From Clarireedia homoeocarpa (lineage: Eukaryota; Ascomycota; Leotiomycetes; Helotiales; Rutstroemiaceae): 64,000 nt of DNA. Position numbers and translations under genes: made by a program. Below the pieces are notes generated by a model. That model saw only the letters and a list, made by a program, of their open reading frames with translations. It did not search any database and was not told where the DNA came from. Location: NCBI GenBank assembly GCA_001465935.1, contig LNKV01000027.1, positions 124,001 to 188,000 on the forward strand, given 5' to 3'. Positions 11,501 through 22,458 of this stretch are shown in pieces (position 1 is the first letter of the stretch; the number at the start of each line of letters is the position of its first letter).

Positions 11501-12119
11501 AATCAATCGCGACGTCGTCACCCGGCCTGCAGCTCTCAAGAAGAACGAAGTAAGCTCGGCTAATGCAGCGGAAACGAAATTCAATTTGAGAGTAGTATCG
11601 GATAATAAATCACTTACTTCTCCTACTGAGACTATCGTTAAAGTTGAGCATAAAAGAGCGAAGATTGGTAGTTCTTCAGGCAAAGGCAGTTCTGGGCCGC
11701 TCAAAGACGATAAGACGCAAAAGAGCCAGAGCAGTTTGGCCGTTACCAGCATCTCCTCTTCTGCAATTGGCTCTTTTCGTAAGGTTGATGCCAAGCTTGC
11801 TTTGTCGAAGAACGATAGCAATGGGACAGTTCAAACGCCAAAGAAGTTGGATCAAAAATCAAGAAGAACCGACTCTAGAAGCGCGCTTCTATCACCAGGG
11901 GATATTCAAGAGACTGCATTACCTACTCCGGGAAACCTTGCAAGCTCAACTGACTGGCCACTTCTTGCTCCTTCAAGATCTCCCCAGTCAGTAATCGCGG
12001 ATGGAAAGCCACCCCAGGTGCCTTCTATACCTCCTCTGAATTTCCGCAAGGTCACAGAAGCAATTGCGCCAGCGTTGCCACTTACCATGCCATGCGCTTC
12101 TCATAAGAAAACTAAATGA
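8503..12119 (+). CDS. Large RRM-domain RNA-binding protein, uncharacterised
   Basis: Four exons (8503-10073, 10127-10756, 10820-10903, 10967-12119; 3438 nt, 1145 residues). The exon phases join exactly. The third exon start (after ctag at 10819) was chosen because it restores the frame reading SGALPASPGKDINN. A single RRM begins at GRTLFVSGPSWESFVTHQV near residue 480 and crosses the first intron (ITFETDVLEAAINRFDGY). The first about 130 residues contain a conserved-looking charged helical segment (IVRHDFKVDMKRKAAKLRKE). The rest is Ser/Thr/Lys-rich and disordered, with RS-like stretches (SRSQSRRPSVSFQRSRSSS) after the RRM. A post-transcriptional role is inferred from the RRM only. I chose the ATG at 8503 because the upstream in-frame extension has only a TTG. 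Confidence 0.85.
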
Positions 12120-12517
12120 AATTGTTCTACAACATACGGTTCGACTCAGCAAAGGAATGCTAAAATGAGAATTAATGCTTGCCGTTCGTAAAGGCGCAGA
12201 AATGAAGCTATCATACGGGCGCCTTAGTGATTACTTTAGTGGCACCTACTGGATGTTAAATAGTTTGCCAGAGCTTTTATATCAGCCTTAGATGAAATAT
12301 AATGTCAATTTGAGAAGGATATTAACTCACTCTTCATGGAAGGGATAACCGCTCGCCCAGTCTGTGCAGCGTAGTCATGCACTCTTAAGCAGGAATATTC
12401 CTGCAAGCTAGTGCAATTTCTTGAGATAATGTCGGTAATATTATTGGGGGTCTGTCTGTAATCAAAAGATTTGATATTTCCTCCCTTTCTGGTGAAGTTG
12501 TATGTGTTCACGAATTC
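12120..12517. other. Convergent intergenic region, no gene recognised
   Basis: This lies between the converging RRM gene and the small minus-strand gene. It is AT-rich, with only short unsupported ORFs. Confidence 0.5.
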
Positions 12518-12750
12518 TCAAATGCCCTCCTTCTTGCCATACTCTGTATCCACTTCCTTCCAAGAATCAGCAAGCCAACCAGCAGCCGGCTCGAAACTCT
12601 GAACTGCTGTACAAACCATTTCATAAGGAACCAGGCATTTAAAAGTGAGCGCGTTCTATTCTGAACAATCCAAACCCATTCAATTACCAAATTTCCACTC
12701 ACATGTCCTCGCTCATCACTTTCTTTCATAATTTGCGAAGCGCGATCCAT
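12518..12750 (-). CDS. Hypothetical 61-residue protein, two exons
   Basis: Exon 1 (12703-12750) encodes MDRASQIMKESDERGH. After a 47-bp gtgagt...tag intron, exon 2 (12518-12655) reads on with NALTFKCLVPYEMVCTAVQ, then EPAAGWLADSWKEVD, and ends EGI. The exons join in phase 0 to give 61 residues. The composition is coherent (amphipathic, charged C-terminus). An acceptor-like tttcag lies just before the ATG, so a further 5' exon is possible. I do not recognise a family. Confidence is moderate because the gene is so short. Confidence 0.42.
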
Positions 12751-12973
12751 CGAAGCTGACTGAAACAAGGTTTCACTTTCGATCTACATATATCTTTCAG
12801 CCTATGCAGCTCTATCATGTGAGCTTCCACGTTCATTCCGGTTAATCGTCAACTATCGAACATAAAACTTCCACCAGCGACATCCCTCACACCTACGATA
12901 TGGCGCGTCATGTTGGGTATGACGGGCTCCCTGACCGAATCTTCGAAATAAATCCTCTGATCATCGCGTCTAG

Positions 12974-14093
12974 CGTATCAGAGAAATCCTCGAACATTAC
13001 GGCAAGAGAAGCCTCTCGAAATTGAATAAAGTTGCTTTACTGCGTGTCTTGGTCGACCTCCAAAGTAAGCTTCCAAAAGATGAACGGCACCTGTTAGAAT
13101 ATTGGCTCTATCTGCAACAGAACGGCGTTTTTTGCCGGCCTCTTGGAGAAGTTATGCCAGGCATTCGTGGCCGAGCATCTAAGAAGAGCAGTTTTCAGGT
13201 CAGTCGACCAAGTAATCTTGTACCGCAAATGGAAGCCGAGTTCCGGGAGTGTTCTATATGTGCAGAGGATCTGCAAACTGCCCGATTCCCTGCTGAACTG
13301 TGCAGCATCGCCTGTGAGCATGCTGTCACCATCTGCATCGACTGCCTCATCAGGAATCTCAACCATCAAATAGTCAATCGGTTATGGGACAGAATAGAGT
13401 ATCCAGAATGTCCGTCACTAATGTCTTTCACGGACGTAAAGAAGTTCGCTAGTATTGAGGACTTTCAATTGTGAGTGTCCTTTTCCCATACATCATCATA
13501 CGAACCTCCTAGTCTTAGGTCAATGCCTCAATTAACAGATATTATAAAAATGCATTGATGTCGCTCATCAGGCAAGAACCCAACTTCACGCACTGTCTCG
13601 GTGGTAACTGCGAAAGTGGTCAAATTCATAATAGAGGAAATGACCAGCCCATAATGATCTGTAATTCTTGCGGTAAAAAGACTTGCTTCAAGCACAAGCT
13701 GCCATGGCACGCTGGTCTAACTTGCACTGAATATGATGAATAGCAGAGGTAGAGGCTCGAGCAGGAGGCGGCATCGATTCAGTTCATGCAAGCGAACAAC
13801 TTGAAGCAGTGTCCTAACCCTACATGCGGGATGAGGCTGGATAAAATTTCCGGCTGCGATCATATGACTTGTAAGTTTTCCGTTTCATTACTCTAATATT
13901 TTCTCTCCTTGGCCATTTTTTCTTTTGGCAGTGCTAACATATATTAGTTCAACACTGCAAATTCGAGTTCTGTTGGCTATGTTTTGCTTCCTATACATAT
14001 ATTCGTAAGCTGGGCAACGAAGCACATAAGCTGACTTGCAATTACTATCGAGGGAATCCACAGAAGGCTCAACAACTGGCTACATATATATGA
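12974..14093 (+). pseudogene. RBR-type (RING-IBR-RING) E3 ubiquitin ligase, interrupted by two in-frame TAG codons
   Basis: The parts of an RBR ligase are present in order. There is an N-terminal helical region (EILEHYGKRSLSKLNKVALL). RING1 starts ECSICAEDL and continues with CEHAVTICIDC. The IBR reads from HCLGGNCESGQIH to CGKKTCFKHKLPWH, and RING2 contains KQCPNPTCGMRLDKISGCDH and FEFCWLCF. Exons are about 12974-13470, 13539-13870 and 13948-14093. The frame between IBR and RING2 is closed by TAG at 13741-13743 and TAG at 13750-13752, within ...TEYDE-stop-QR-stop-RLEQEAAS. Both would be CAG (Gln) before a C-to-T change in CpA context, the RIP signature. The splice into RING2 gives T-F-Q-H-C, so one zinc-ligand Cys also seems lost. 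The 5' end is unclear: an ATG at 12901 opens a different frame. Confidence 0.75.
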
Positions 14094-14873
14094 GCTACAG
14101 CTAATTTGAGGGAGATTCTCTATGATATGACTCCTCTCCCGCGCATTTTCACCCCAACTTTCAACTCAGGTGCTCATAGTCTAGCGAATTTAGGGAGGCC
14201 TTAGTAAGGATCGTCAGCGAATCGGCGATGTTCAGCTTGACTGCGCCAGGCCAGACATAGTTTACAAGTTGCGATTATGGATTGATATTCCCAATCTAAG
14301 CAAAGGAAGAATTCCAAAATTCACTACTATTCTCGAGTCTCTATTCGTTCATAAATCTTTTCAGAGCAAGGGGCAACATGTTTGAAGTTTGGCTCTAGGT
14401 ATGGGCCTAGCAACAATCTGCCATTTGAAAGTGTCTCAAACATAGTTAGATCCCATAATTTTACTTCTCGGAATTTATATCTATGCAGCTTTATATCGGT
14501 TATGTAGCTTCGGGATAGTAAGTAGATCACCGTTATATTACTTGATAGTAGACACAGAATCTATACCAACAGAACCAAAGATTCTAGAGACTCACCATTG
14601 AAAGAAAAGAGAATTCAGAAACACTCTGAGAGGCCACGTCCCGGGCTACATTCACTCGGTCCTCGACCCACTCGAAGTTCTTCGATATTAATAAGCGAGA
14701 CTTCGATCTACCTAAAATCTTCTTTCCTATCTTTCTTCCTCCTTCTTTCGTTCATTTCTCTTGTACTTTTCGTGACCAGCAATTATTAAAGCTTCTCCAT
14801 TGCCACCTCTACCTCGCTTTGCTACTTTTGTTCTTGATTATATCTACCGAAGAATTCCAAGAAATCCACAACT
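14094..14873. other. Intergenic region with CT-rich promoter-like tract
   Basis: No gene is supported. A pyrimidine-rich tract at about 14715-14765 lies upstream of the MYND gene start and resembles a fungal core promoter. The earlier part may include a decayed tail of the RBR gene, because its frame stays open for about 36 codons beyond the TGA at 14091. Confidence 0.45.
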
Positions 14874-15960
14874 ATGGAGCAAAATTCCTCATCCTCTGAA
14901 GTATGCGCCTACTGCCATGACAATTCTGCAAAGACTCTCAAGTGCGGTGGTTGCTCCTCTCAACTCGGTAATGAGAAGCATGCCAGTATCTATTACTGCA
15001 GAAAGGCTTGTCAAACTGCTCACTGGAATATACATAAGCAGGCCTGCAAGATTCGCCAGACTCGTCAGCTTCTCTATCGTGCGGCCTCTGTGCTGCAGGA
15101 TATTTTCTATTCATATCGTGAGGCAGTTTTCGAGCTGAATATCGTCAAAATTGAGGAGAAAGATGGTGTTCTTTATTTGTATGAGGGGAAATATGCAGAT
15201 ATCAAAAGTGTAGAGAGCATTCTTCACAAATTTCCAGAAGGATTGGAAATCACGGAAGAAGATCGAAAGTCTGCTTTGAGTTTCATGGCCTGCTCCGACG
15301 TTATGTTATATATGAATGGGATCATCACGCACTTCTTGAAAGGTCAGCATATTCCATAGCCGTTTGATATAATTGCGGATACTAACGAGGTTTATAGGAG
15401 TGGTATCTGAGATCACCGAGCTTTGCTTCATAGTTAAAAATGCCCGGCGACTTACCAAGGCTGTCACACACACCGGTGTAATCGACCATATTGCCTATCC
15501 ACATTCCGTTCTAAAAGTAACATTGAAACATGGTGGCGGAGAGTACGTGTTGGATCTCACATGCGCGCAGCACGGCTATCTCACCCCCGTGGTTCCTTTC
15601 ACTGCCTACAGTGACCTCCGTATTGAAAGAGTCATCTCTTGTCAAGAGTTTGGCGACGCCAAGGGAGCATATCTGACATTCGCAGCGATGCTGCCAGGAG
15701 GATATGAGCATTCTCTTGTTAATGAAAACGTACATGTTGCATTGAGTGAAGCAACAAATGAATGGGAGAATTTAAAAGGAATGAAGGTCTTGACTCTCTT
15801 GAAGTTACCAGGAGATGAGTTTGAGCAGAAACAAAAGACCTTGCTTGATTTTGTCAAGGGGTCTGTAGAGAACTCCAGGGATTATTTCATGAAAATGAAC
15901 AAGGCTTTGGGTTCTATCAAGGCGAGTGGCGGTATTGTCATCAACTCTGATGAGATTTGA
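14874..15960 (+). CDS. MYND-type zinc-finger protein
   Basis: Two exons (14874-15342 and 15398-15960; 1032 nt, 343 residues) joined as LKG-VVSEI across a gtcagc...ctaac...tag intron. The MYND finger is at residues 10-58: CAYCHDNSAKTLKCGGC, then YYCRKACQTAHWNIHKQAC, with the full set of Cys/His ligands. MYND fingers usually mediate protein-protein contacts. The remaining about 280 residues are typical of the many fungal MYND proteins of unknown role and show no SET or other catalytic domain. The start MEQNSSSSEVC is directly before the finger. Confidence 0.88.
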
Positions 15961-16823
15961 AGCTACTTTTGGTAGAATTTGCGAACTTTGCATGTTTCTA
16001 AGGGTTTGGTTGCGCGCGGTGAGCGTGATCAAGAATTCATATGGGGTATGGGCTTCAGTCTACGTATTCTGACCTTGAAGAACCAGAAATCTACTGAAGA
16101 ATTTTCAAAACACTTTAAAACACTTGTAAATCTCCATTTTCTCTGACTCAACATGTGCTGTATCTTGTGTAGGCTATGTCACTAGATATAATATGCGATT
16201 GCAGTGGCTTACCCTGTAGTCCTTCAATATTTCCAAAAACTCCTTGGATGATTGAGGAGTTCTTCAATACGGCTTCGCTGGTCACAATTGAAGTTGGGAA
16301 TTTGTTGTAAGGTATCGAATTCCTGCTCCGTCGCATCAGGATATGAGTGCAACGTGGTTTCGCATTATAAGGCGTAAGTTTGGAGCACCGCTATCATCCT
16401 CTCATGCTCAAATACTCGCGAAACTACTAGATGAGAAGATTCCCACATCAAGGTATCCCGCCTGACTCCTAAAGCACTTGTTTATTTACTGATAACATAC
16501 AATCGATACCTCTGAGGGGCATTCTGCTGCATTTAGTGTTTGATTCGCCGGCTCAAATATGCTGTCCGTGATGGTTCCAATGACAAATATTCTAGGGGTA
16601 TCGAATTACGACTGCGTATTGGCTTAAGCTAGACTGAAAAGGGATGACTACAGCCCTAATATAAAATATGTGTAGTGAGTTAGTCACTGTTTACCCTGAC
16701 TTTTTGGCTTCACAGAGGTTCATTCAGTGAGCTTACTCGTAATCAACTATCTAACCGACCTGTACCAAATCAAACTAACTGGCAGATACTGGCACTGCAC
16801 ACACGAACTAACACAGGAATGCT
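15961..16823. other. Intergenic region, no gene recognised
   Basis: AT-rich sequence with short unsupported ORFs on both strands and no clear repeat. It marks the beginning of the accessory region that runs to about 36 kb. Confidence 0.5.
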
Positions 16824-17053
16824 ATGGCATCTTCAAAGAAATGCTCATACCAACTTCAGTCACCCGTTCTGAATATGCCTTTGTAAGTTCTATCACAAGA
16901 GGTAGGACTTCAAGAACGATTCCTGTGCACTCTATACTATAACTATGTTGGGATAGAAGCTTTGAGATTTCTATTAACCAGACAGAAATGCTACTCGAAA
17001 AAATACACGCTGAATCGGAAAGGATGAGGCGCACTGATCTTGTAGGCTCCTGA
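16824..17053 (+). CDS. Possible 51-residue protein, two exons
   Basis: Exon 1 (16824-16882) encodes MASSKKCSYQLQSPVLNMP. After an intron gtaagt...ctataac...gatag, exon 2 (16957-17053) reads SFEISINQTEMLLEKIHAES and ends DLVGS. The join is in phase and both splice sites and the branch point are of good quality, but the protein is short and unrecognised. Further exons are possible, since a donor-like gtaggc occurs just before the stop. Treat as a candidate only. Confidence 0.28.
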
Positions 17054-17212
17054 AAACCACGTCGTCTGGAACATTGAATGTGAAAGAGGTTAAAGAGAAA
17101 ATGGGCTTCATATTGAAGCCTCTGAGCCGTTCATTTAGAATTAACCTGCGATTGTGCACCGGGGTTGTGTTGAACAAGAGCTCTCTAAACAAGATCTCTT
17201 CTTATCAATCTT

Positions 17213-17709
17213 TTAAAAACTAGGCTGCGGCGTGGGGCCCCATGGGCCGGGTTTTTCACTTCTTGTCCCGCCCACTGGGTCCCCATGGGCTGGGCGGGTA
17301 ATGGGATAATGGGATGTCCCGCCCATGGGTTACCCAGTGGGCTGCCAAGAACCCAGCGGGCTGCCAAGAATCCAATGGGCTGCCAAGAACCCAATAGGCT
17401 GCTAAGAACCCAGGACCTATTGTAGACTAAGAAGTTATATGGAAAATAATTTCTACTAATCTTGAAACTAATTGTTACAACTCAAGTAGTATTTATATCA
17501 TATTTATTTCAATCAAGTCAAAAAAATTATCTACTGGGTAATAGGTGACCCACGGGTCGTGGGTAACCCACTGGGTAATGGGTAATCCACTGGGTAATGG
17601 GTAACCCACGGGCCGTGGGTAACCCATAGGTCGTGGGCCGGGTTTTCATTTTCTCAGCCCACCCAGTGGGGCCCCCGCCGCTGGGCTTCTGCCGCAGCCT
17701 ATTAAAAAC
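17213..17709. mobile_element. hAT-type non-autonomous TIR element with 8-bp target duplication
   Basis: The element spans 17221-17701 (481 bp). Its ends are perfect 11-bp inverted repeats, taggctgcggc at 17221-17231 and gccgcagccta at 17691-17701. It is flanked by identical 8-bp direct repeats, ttaaaaac at 17213-17220 and 17702-17709. An 8-bp duplication with TAGG-like termini is characteristic of the hAT superfamily. The interior codes for nothing recognisable. Near the left end are four tandem 19-bp units (gctgccaagaacccannng, 17341-17416). The right half has repeated gggtaaccca/cactgggtaatgggtaa motifs and both subterminal parts are G/C-rich. Such subterminal repeats are where hAT transposases usually bind, which is inference here. 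Confidence 0.85.
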
Positions 17710-17864
17710 GTACTGAACTACTGCTAAACAGCTCATTTTGAGGCAATGAGGTCATAGTATGGCTTCTTGTTCTCTCTTTCCCTATTAGTAATTAACTCAT
17801 ATTCAACAATCTCACATGTGTATATATCGTGCCTCGAATAGGAATACACTGGCAAGAAACAAAC

Positions 17865-18651
17865 ATGTCCTCTGATCAAAAGAAGGAGGTGTTACATCGT
17901 CGACCTCCTGGTCACGTGGAAGTGGTGGAAGACAGTAGGTTGTGTATTGAAGCAGTCAAGTAGGGGATTAAATGAAGGTAATTTCGATTGGTAACTAAGT
18001 AATGAAACTACTATTTGAGTTGAGCACGAAGCTCTATATACTTAGGAAACACTATCTGTTTATATAGATCTTCGTTCCCCGTGTCCCAGTTGTCCCAGTT
18101 GTCCCAGTTGCACTGGGCCCGCTGGTCTTACAGTACTGGGACGGCCGCATCATATGACTGCCTGACTAGGGTTCTCCTATGGTCTGCTGACCATTGAGCC
18201 TAAGGTCCCTGGTCTTACACGTGATGGCTGTCGTAACAGGAGGAGGTTAAAGATACCATAGCCAGTATAGGCTCGCAATGTAAGGAAGCCTTCAAACGAA
18301 CCAACTTGAAGGAGTTTGTGACCGAAGAAGCTCGAGAAGACTTCGAGGAACTAATGAGATTCAAGATTTTGGCTGGTAACAGATGATTCTTAAAATATCA
18401 GTTGACTAGCCTCTCGTAAGATCCTTCGAATAATGCTGAAAGAGCAAATACCTTCGATCGAAGGTCCCCAATCCGCAATTAAATTCGGATCCAGCTGGTT
18501 GAGAGGCGTGGCATATGCTTCTGATACCTTGATGTGGCTCACGAATCAATGTAACACCTTGGTGAAGGTGGAACTGAGTAGATGTACCGTCGCGATAGTG
18601 GGTCAACACTACACTTTCTTGTCGGCATATGTGAAACAGCGAAAGAACTAA
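17865..18651 (+). pseudogene. Small unknown gene split by a solo LTR after codon 8
   Basis: An ORF starts at ATG 17865 (MSSDQKKE) and runs directly into the solo LTR at 17890. On the other side of the LTR, right after the second target-site copy, the same frame resumes at 18244 with EVKDTIASIGSQCKEAF and a charged helical stretch. If a 34-bp gtaaca...ctag segment at 18376-18409 is spliced, the frame continues to 18651 (...MLKEQIPSIEG ... FLSAYVKQRKN). Both halves being open and in register across the insertion supports one former gene of about 135 residues. I do not recognise the family. The intron is unusually short, so the distal half is less certain. Confidence 0.5.
17885..18243. mobile_element. 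Solo LTR (349 bp) with 5-bp target duplication ggagg
   Basis: The element at 17890-18238 begins tgttac and ends gtaaca, the usual TG...CA with a short inverted repeat. It is flanked by identical ggagg copies at 17885-17889 and 18239-18243. The sequence contains three tandem tgtcccagt units near 18087-18113. There is no internal coding domain, so this is a solo LTR left by recombination between two LTRs of a retrotransposon. It sits inside the small gene listed at 17865-18651. Confidence 0.88.
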
Positions 18652-19577
18652 AATCTTCTGCATATGTGCGCTGATACTTTAATATTCACCAAAAAATCCC
18701 ATTTCGTAGTTGCTTGACTCTTACTACCCTTTTCGAATGAGATAAAGCGTAAAGGAGTTGGATTCAGGTGTGACCTAGAGTTGGCTGCGGGGTCCCCAGC
18801 TGTAAAACGGGATGGCGCTTCTAATCGACGACAGCATCAATCACGAACCCAAACCAGAAGAATAAACTGGGTCGAGCACTACTTCTAATGATTGGAGTTG
18901 TGCAGCCAAGCCTGTAGTAACCCCACGTTTCCCTATGGGGTCCGTGTAAATCTAAGTTTCCCTACAGCACCCCAGGATTGCTACAGTGAGTCATTGTTTC
19001 CCGAACATATGACAAGATTGAGTTTTATGTAGAGTATAGACCATCTTTAATGATCTGCGACTCTCTATTTGATGGAGGTTTCATCTTTTCATAGTCTAAG
19101 TTTCATAAATGATACCTACGTCTTGTTAAGTATCACTTCCACTTTTTCCGCTAGTCAACAACCCCTTAACAATTAGCGAGTGCGCAAAGTTTCAGCAGAA
19201 TGCAGCCCAGGAACGAGCATTGAAGATACCAGGTCACTGATTTCATATTACACTGTACTTAAATAATTTAAATCGTTTAAATTCAACTTCCTTCATGTGC
19301 TCGTCTCTGCCTAAAAAGAAATCTAGATCTACAGGTATAATCTACAAAATCAAGTCAATGAGTCCAAGCGGCACCATCCCTTCTCTTCTAGCAATTCTCG
19401 CGAAGAAACAATAATAAAATTGCTCGCAAGAACATAGCTCAAGGGTCAACTAATTGAGGTAAAAGCAAAGAATGTAACACTATTTTCCTATTGTGACATT
19501 AGAACGGGTTTGGCAAGACGTGAAAAGACAAGAATCTCAAATCATATAATGCTGAGAACCACTGCTCCTAGCCCATA
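18652..19577. other. Intergenic region, no gene recognised
   Basis: This holds scattered short ORFs and AT-rich stretches. It forms the 3' flank of the minus-strand kinase gene and the outer boundary of the duplicated block. No terminal repeats are recognised. Confidence 0.5.
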
Positions 19578-21823
19578 TTAGTCACGTCGATTGCTTGGTG
19601 GCCATGTGCCGTTTCTCCTCCCTTGGATTCCTATATTTCTGATTCTCAGATCCTTCGGTATGTCAGGAATTTCATCATTCAAAGTGATTTGCGGGGTCTG
19701 AATATCGCCTGTCTGTTGGGAGTCCCTAGATCGCTCGGGAGCTGGCGAACTTGAGTGTGTGGTCACATGTTTAGAACGACTCGTGGCTGGGAAAGGCTTT
19801 GATTTCAACATGTAGTCTTTGTCACCTTTGGCTTTTCTGCAGTACTGTTGCATCAGGTTGTTAAGCTTGTCAGCAGTGATGCGAGAGCTCGAATTGATGA
19901 CAAGGAGATCTCCCATAATCGTATCCAGTAACTCGTGAATAAGCTTGCTGCACCGTTCATGTTCATGAAGTTGAAGTACCCAATCCTCTACTTGCTTCCG
20001 AACTGTAGCGTCCATAGTTGGGCTACCAGGATTTAGGATTGTGAAGAAATTATCGTCATCAATTCCATGAACATTCTTAGTGCCTCGAAACTCTGAAAAC
20101 CCCTCAATTTGTTCGTTTCCTCTTATAAGCCATGTGATAAACTCCAGAAACACGCATCCCAAGCTCCAAATGTCATAAGATCGTGACACTGGACGGTGCA
20201 GCTGGCATTCTGGAGGTTCATAAGTTGGTGAATTTTTGATGCCGCTAGGGCTCAGTCCTGATCTCGATTCTCTTCCATGAAAGCGTCCTAGTCCAAAGTC
20301 TGCGAGCTTCAAGACACCCACCCCGGGATAATTTTTAGATGTGTGTTCGAACCACAGGATGTTTTCTGGTTTGATATCTCCGTGTCGACCAAATTTCTCT
20401 TCGCCTTTCTTCACGGTCAACTTAGCTGTCTCGGTCAACCGTACTCCACCCTCGACATTTTGTTGAAACGAGGGACTGAAATTATGCACACGCATCAAAG
20501 CGTTCGTAATTCCTGTCATCTGTTCCAAAGACCACATCACGGTTGATTCATCGAAGTTCGGTTTCGCATTCTCCTCCCAGTACTTCCGGAGATTTCCCTG
20601 AGCCCAAGGGAACATAAGATGATATTCGCCGCCTTGGCTAAAAGATGCCAGAAGGTGTATGAGATTCTGATGTGGCTTTCCTCCTCCAAGGGTTTTCAAA
20701 ACATCTTCTTCTTTCCTGAATTCTGTTTCATCAGGGCTGTGTAGCTTCTTCACTGCAACCAATGGACGAGGACCCTATTTTTATCTTCATGAGTTGATTG
20801 AAGCTCTCAGATGGATCGACGACTGACCTCAAGTTTAAACTTATGATGCGAAGGATGTATCCGAACAGGGTAGACTTTGCCATAAGCTCCTCTTTTTTGA
20901 ATGTTCTCGCTATCTTCTAATGGCAAAAAAGGCAATAGGTCCATGCTATTTAATTCGCGATGTTTTTCGCCTTCGAAAACCGGTGCCATCAATGACCATT
21001 GCTGACGATTAAAGTTTTCCTTTACTTCTTCCCCCCAATCCTCGAAGCTCTTTACTGGTTTGCCATTGCAGGTGTAGAATGACGCCATACGATTCTCACT
21101 AGGGATATCGTATGTCAATGGAAGATCGACGTCTGAGATACCCTCTTCGAGAATTTGGCGGATATCGGCGTCTTTCATGACGAGTAGTAGTGTTGCATAA
21201 AGTTTCTTTGCATTTGCTACTACGTGCGTCGCGTGGGAAAATGCGGCTTCCTTGTCGATATCTGCGCAGCTACGCAGGATTTTGTCTGAAACCGCAGCAA
21301 CTGAAAGCAGCCTATCCTGTTCGCATACAGGCACGATGTAAGTGTGGTGCGGGTCAGAAATCTTCACACGACAATCGACAAGCTGCTGCCGTAGGTTGAT
21401 ATCACCAGTTGGTTGATCTGCCGAGTGATGCTGTGGAGAAGGCTGGCTGAAAGCATGTGAGTGCCTTCTAGGAGAGTCTTCCGGCAATGGTCTGTACGGG
21501 TGGGACATTTCTGATGTTAGTACATCTGTCGATTCTGTGCTAGAGTCCTTGATGTTGATTGGCGTCTCGCTTGTTGCGTCGTCGTATACTTGATCAGCGG
21601 GAGTACCTGGAGGAGAGATTGGTGTTGATTCTCTATTTTTGACAATCACCCGAGGAATATTACCGCCATCTGTTGTTTTTGATGTAGAGGTTGGTGACTC
21701 TTCGGAGTCTTCGCTTTTAGATGGTTTTCGTTTTGCACTTGGGAAGCAAGGTATGTAATCCAAACAACTGGAGAAGTGAGAGATTATTTCGATAACAACA
21801 CTTTGTGCCCCTCTACGAGCCAT
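19578..21823 (-). CDS. Protein kinase with long fungal N-terminal region, copy 1
   Basis: Two exons (20828-21823 and 19578-20774) joined in phase 0 give 730 residues. The kinase domain crosses the intron: the glycine loop KRGAYGKVYPVRI near residue 316 is in exon 1 and the ATP-binding Lys (VAVKK, about residue 341) is in exon 2. The catalytic loop is HGDIKPEN (HRD with Gly for Arg, Asp kept). ADFGLGRF, PTYEPPE and DIWSLGCVFLE follow, so it should be active. The N-terminal 300 residues hold a Ser/Pro-rich part and a helical region with AKKLYATLLLVMKDADIRQI and DVDLPLTYD, shared with copy 2. Such N-termini occur in lineage-expanded fungal kinases of unknown role. The C-tail is Ser/Pro-rich. It heads unit 1 of the tandem duplication. 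Confidence 0.9.
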
Positions 21824-22458
21824 AGTTAGTCTATTAAATGCAAGTGCAACTTCAAGTCCTACAAACCTGTAAGAAAGCGCGGAACTACAAATTACTTTAT
21901 CTTGTGCTTACTTTCATAGGCTGTTATGAGGAAAACTCACTGCCACACGTAGTCTTCAAACATCAGTTCCTTTACTTGATACTTCCAAATCAAGGTTATG
22001 ACAAAGGCTGTACTTTGGGGCTCTTCGACTAGCGGCCTTTTACTCGCATAATATTGGTTGTATCGCAGCTCCGGTGACCAAATCGAGGGGTCCTGAGATG
22101 GCAGAGCTATGTGGCGATGAAAACCATTGCAAAGGCAGATTTACGAAGTCAAAATTTGGAATACCATTGGTGGCTAGACGTGGTTACATCGGCATCATAA
22201 TAGTGATAAAGCAGGGCTAATTTTATAAATATTCAACTCAGTAAGACTTGGAATGAGCCTGCTGCAGGCTGACATGCAAATGCGAGGAGATTAACAAGCC
22301 CACGCGCACCTTACATTCTCTTAAGACTTTGGAGGCTCGGTCGATCGATCTATGAGATCATAATTGTGAAACCAACAACATGGTTCTCTAATTTCTTCGA
22401 TCTTTTATCTTTCGTTAACCTCTACCCGAGGGCGTATGTCGTTTCACGCAGCAGGCTG

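Noticed and set aside
11231..11821. Long minus-strand open frame (196 codons)
   Set aside because: It is antisense to the fourth exon of the RRM gene, has a low-complexity Leu/Ser composition and no domain.
18087..18113. Tandem tgtcccagt units as an independent satellite
   Set aside because: They lie within the solo LTR at 17890-18238 and are part of it.
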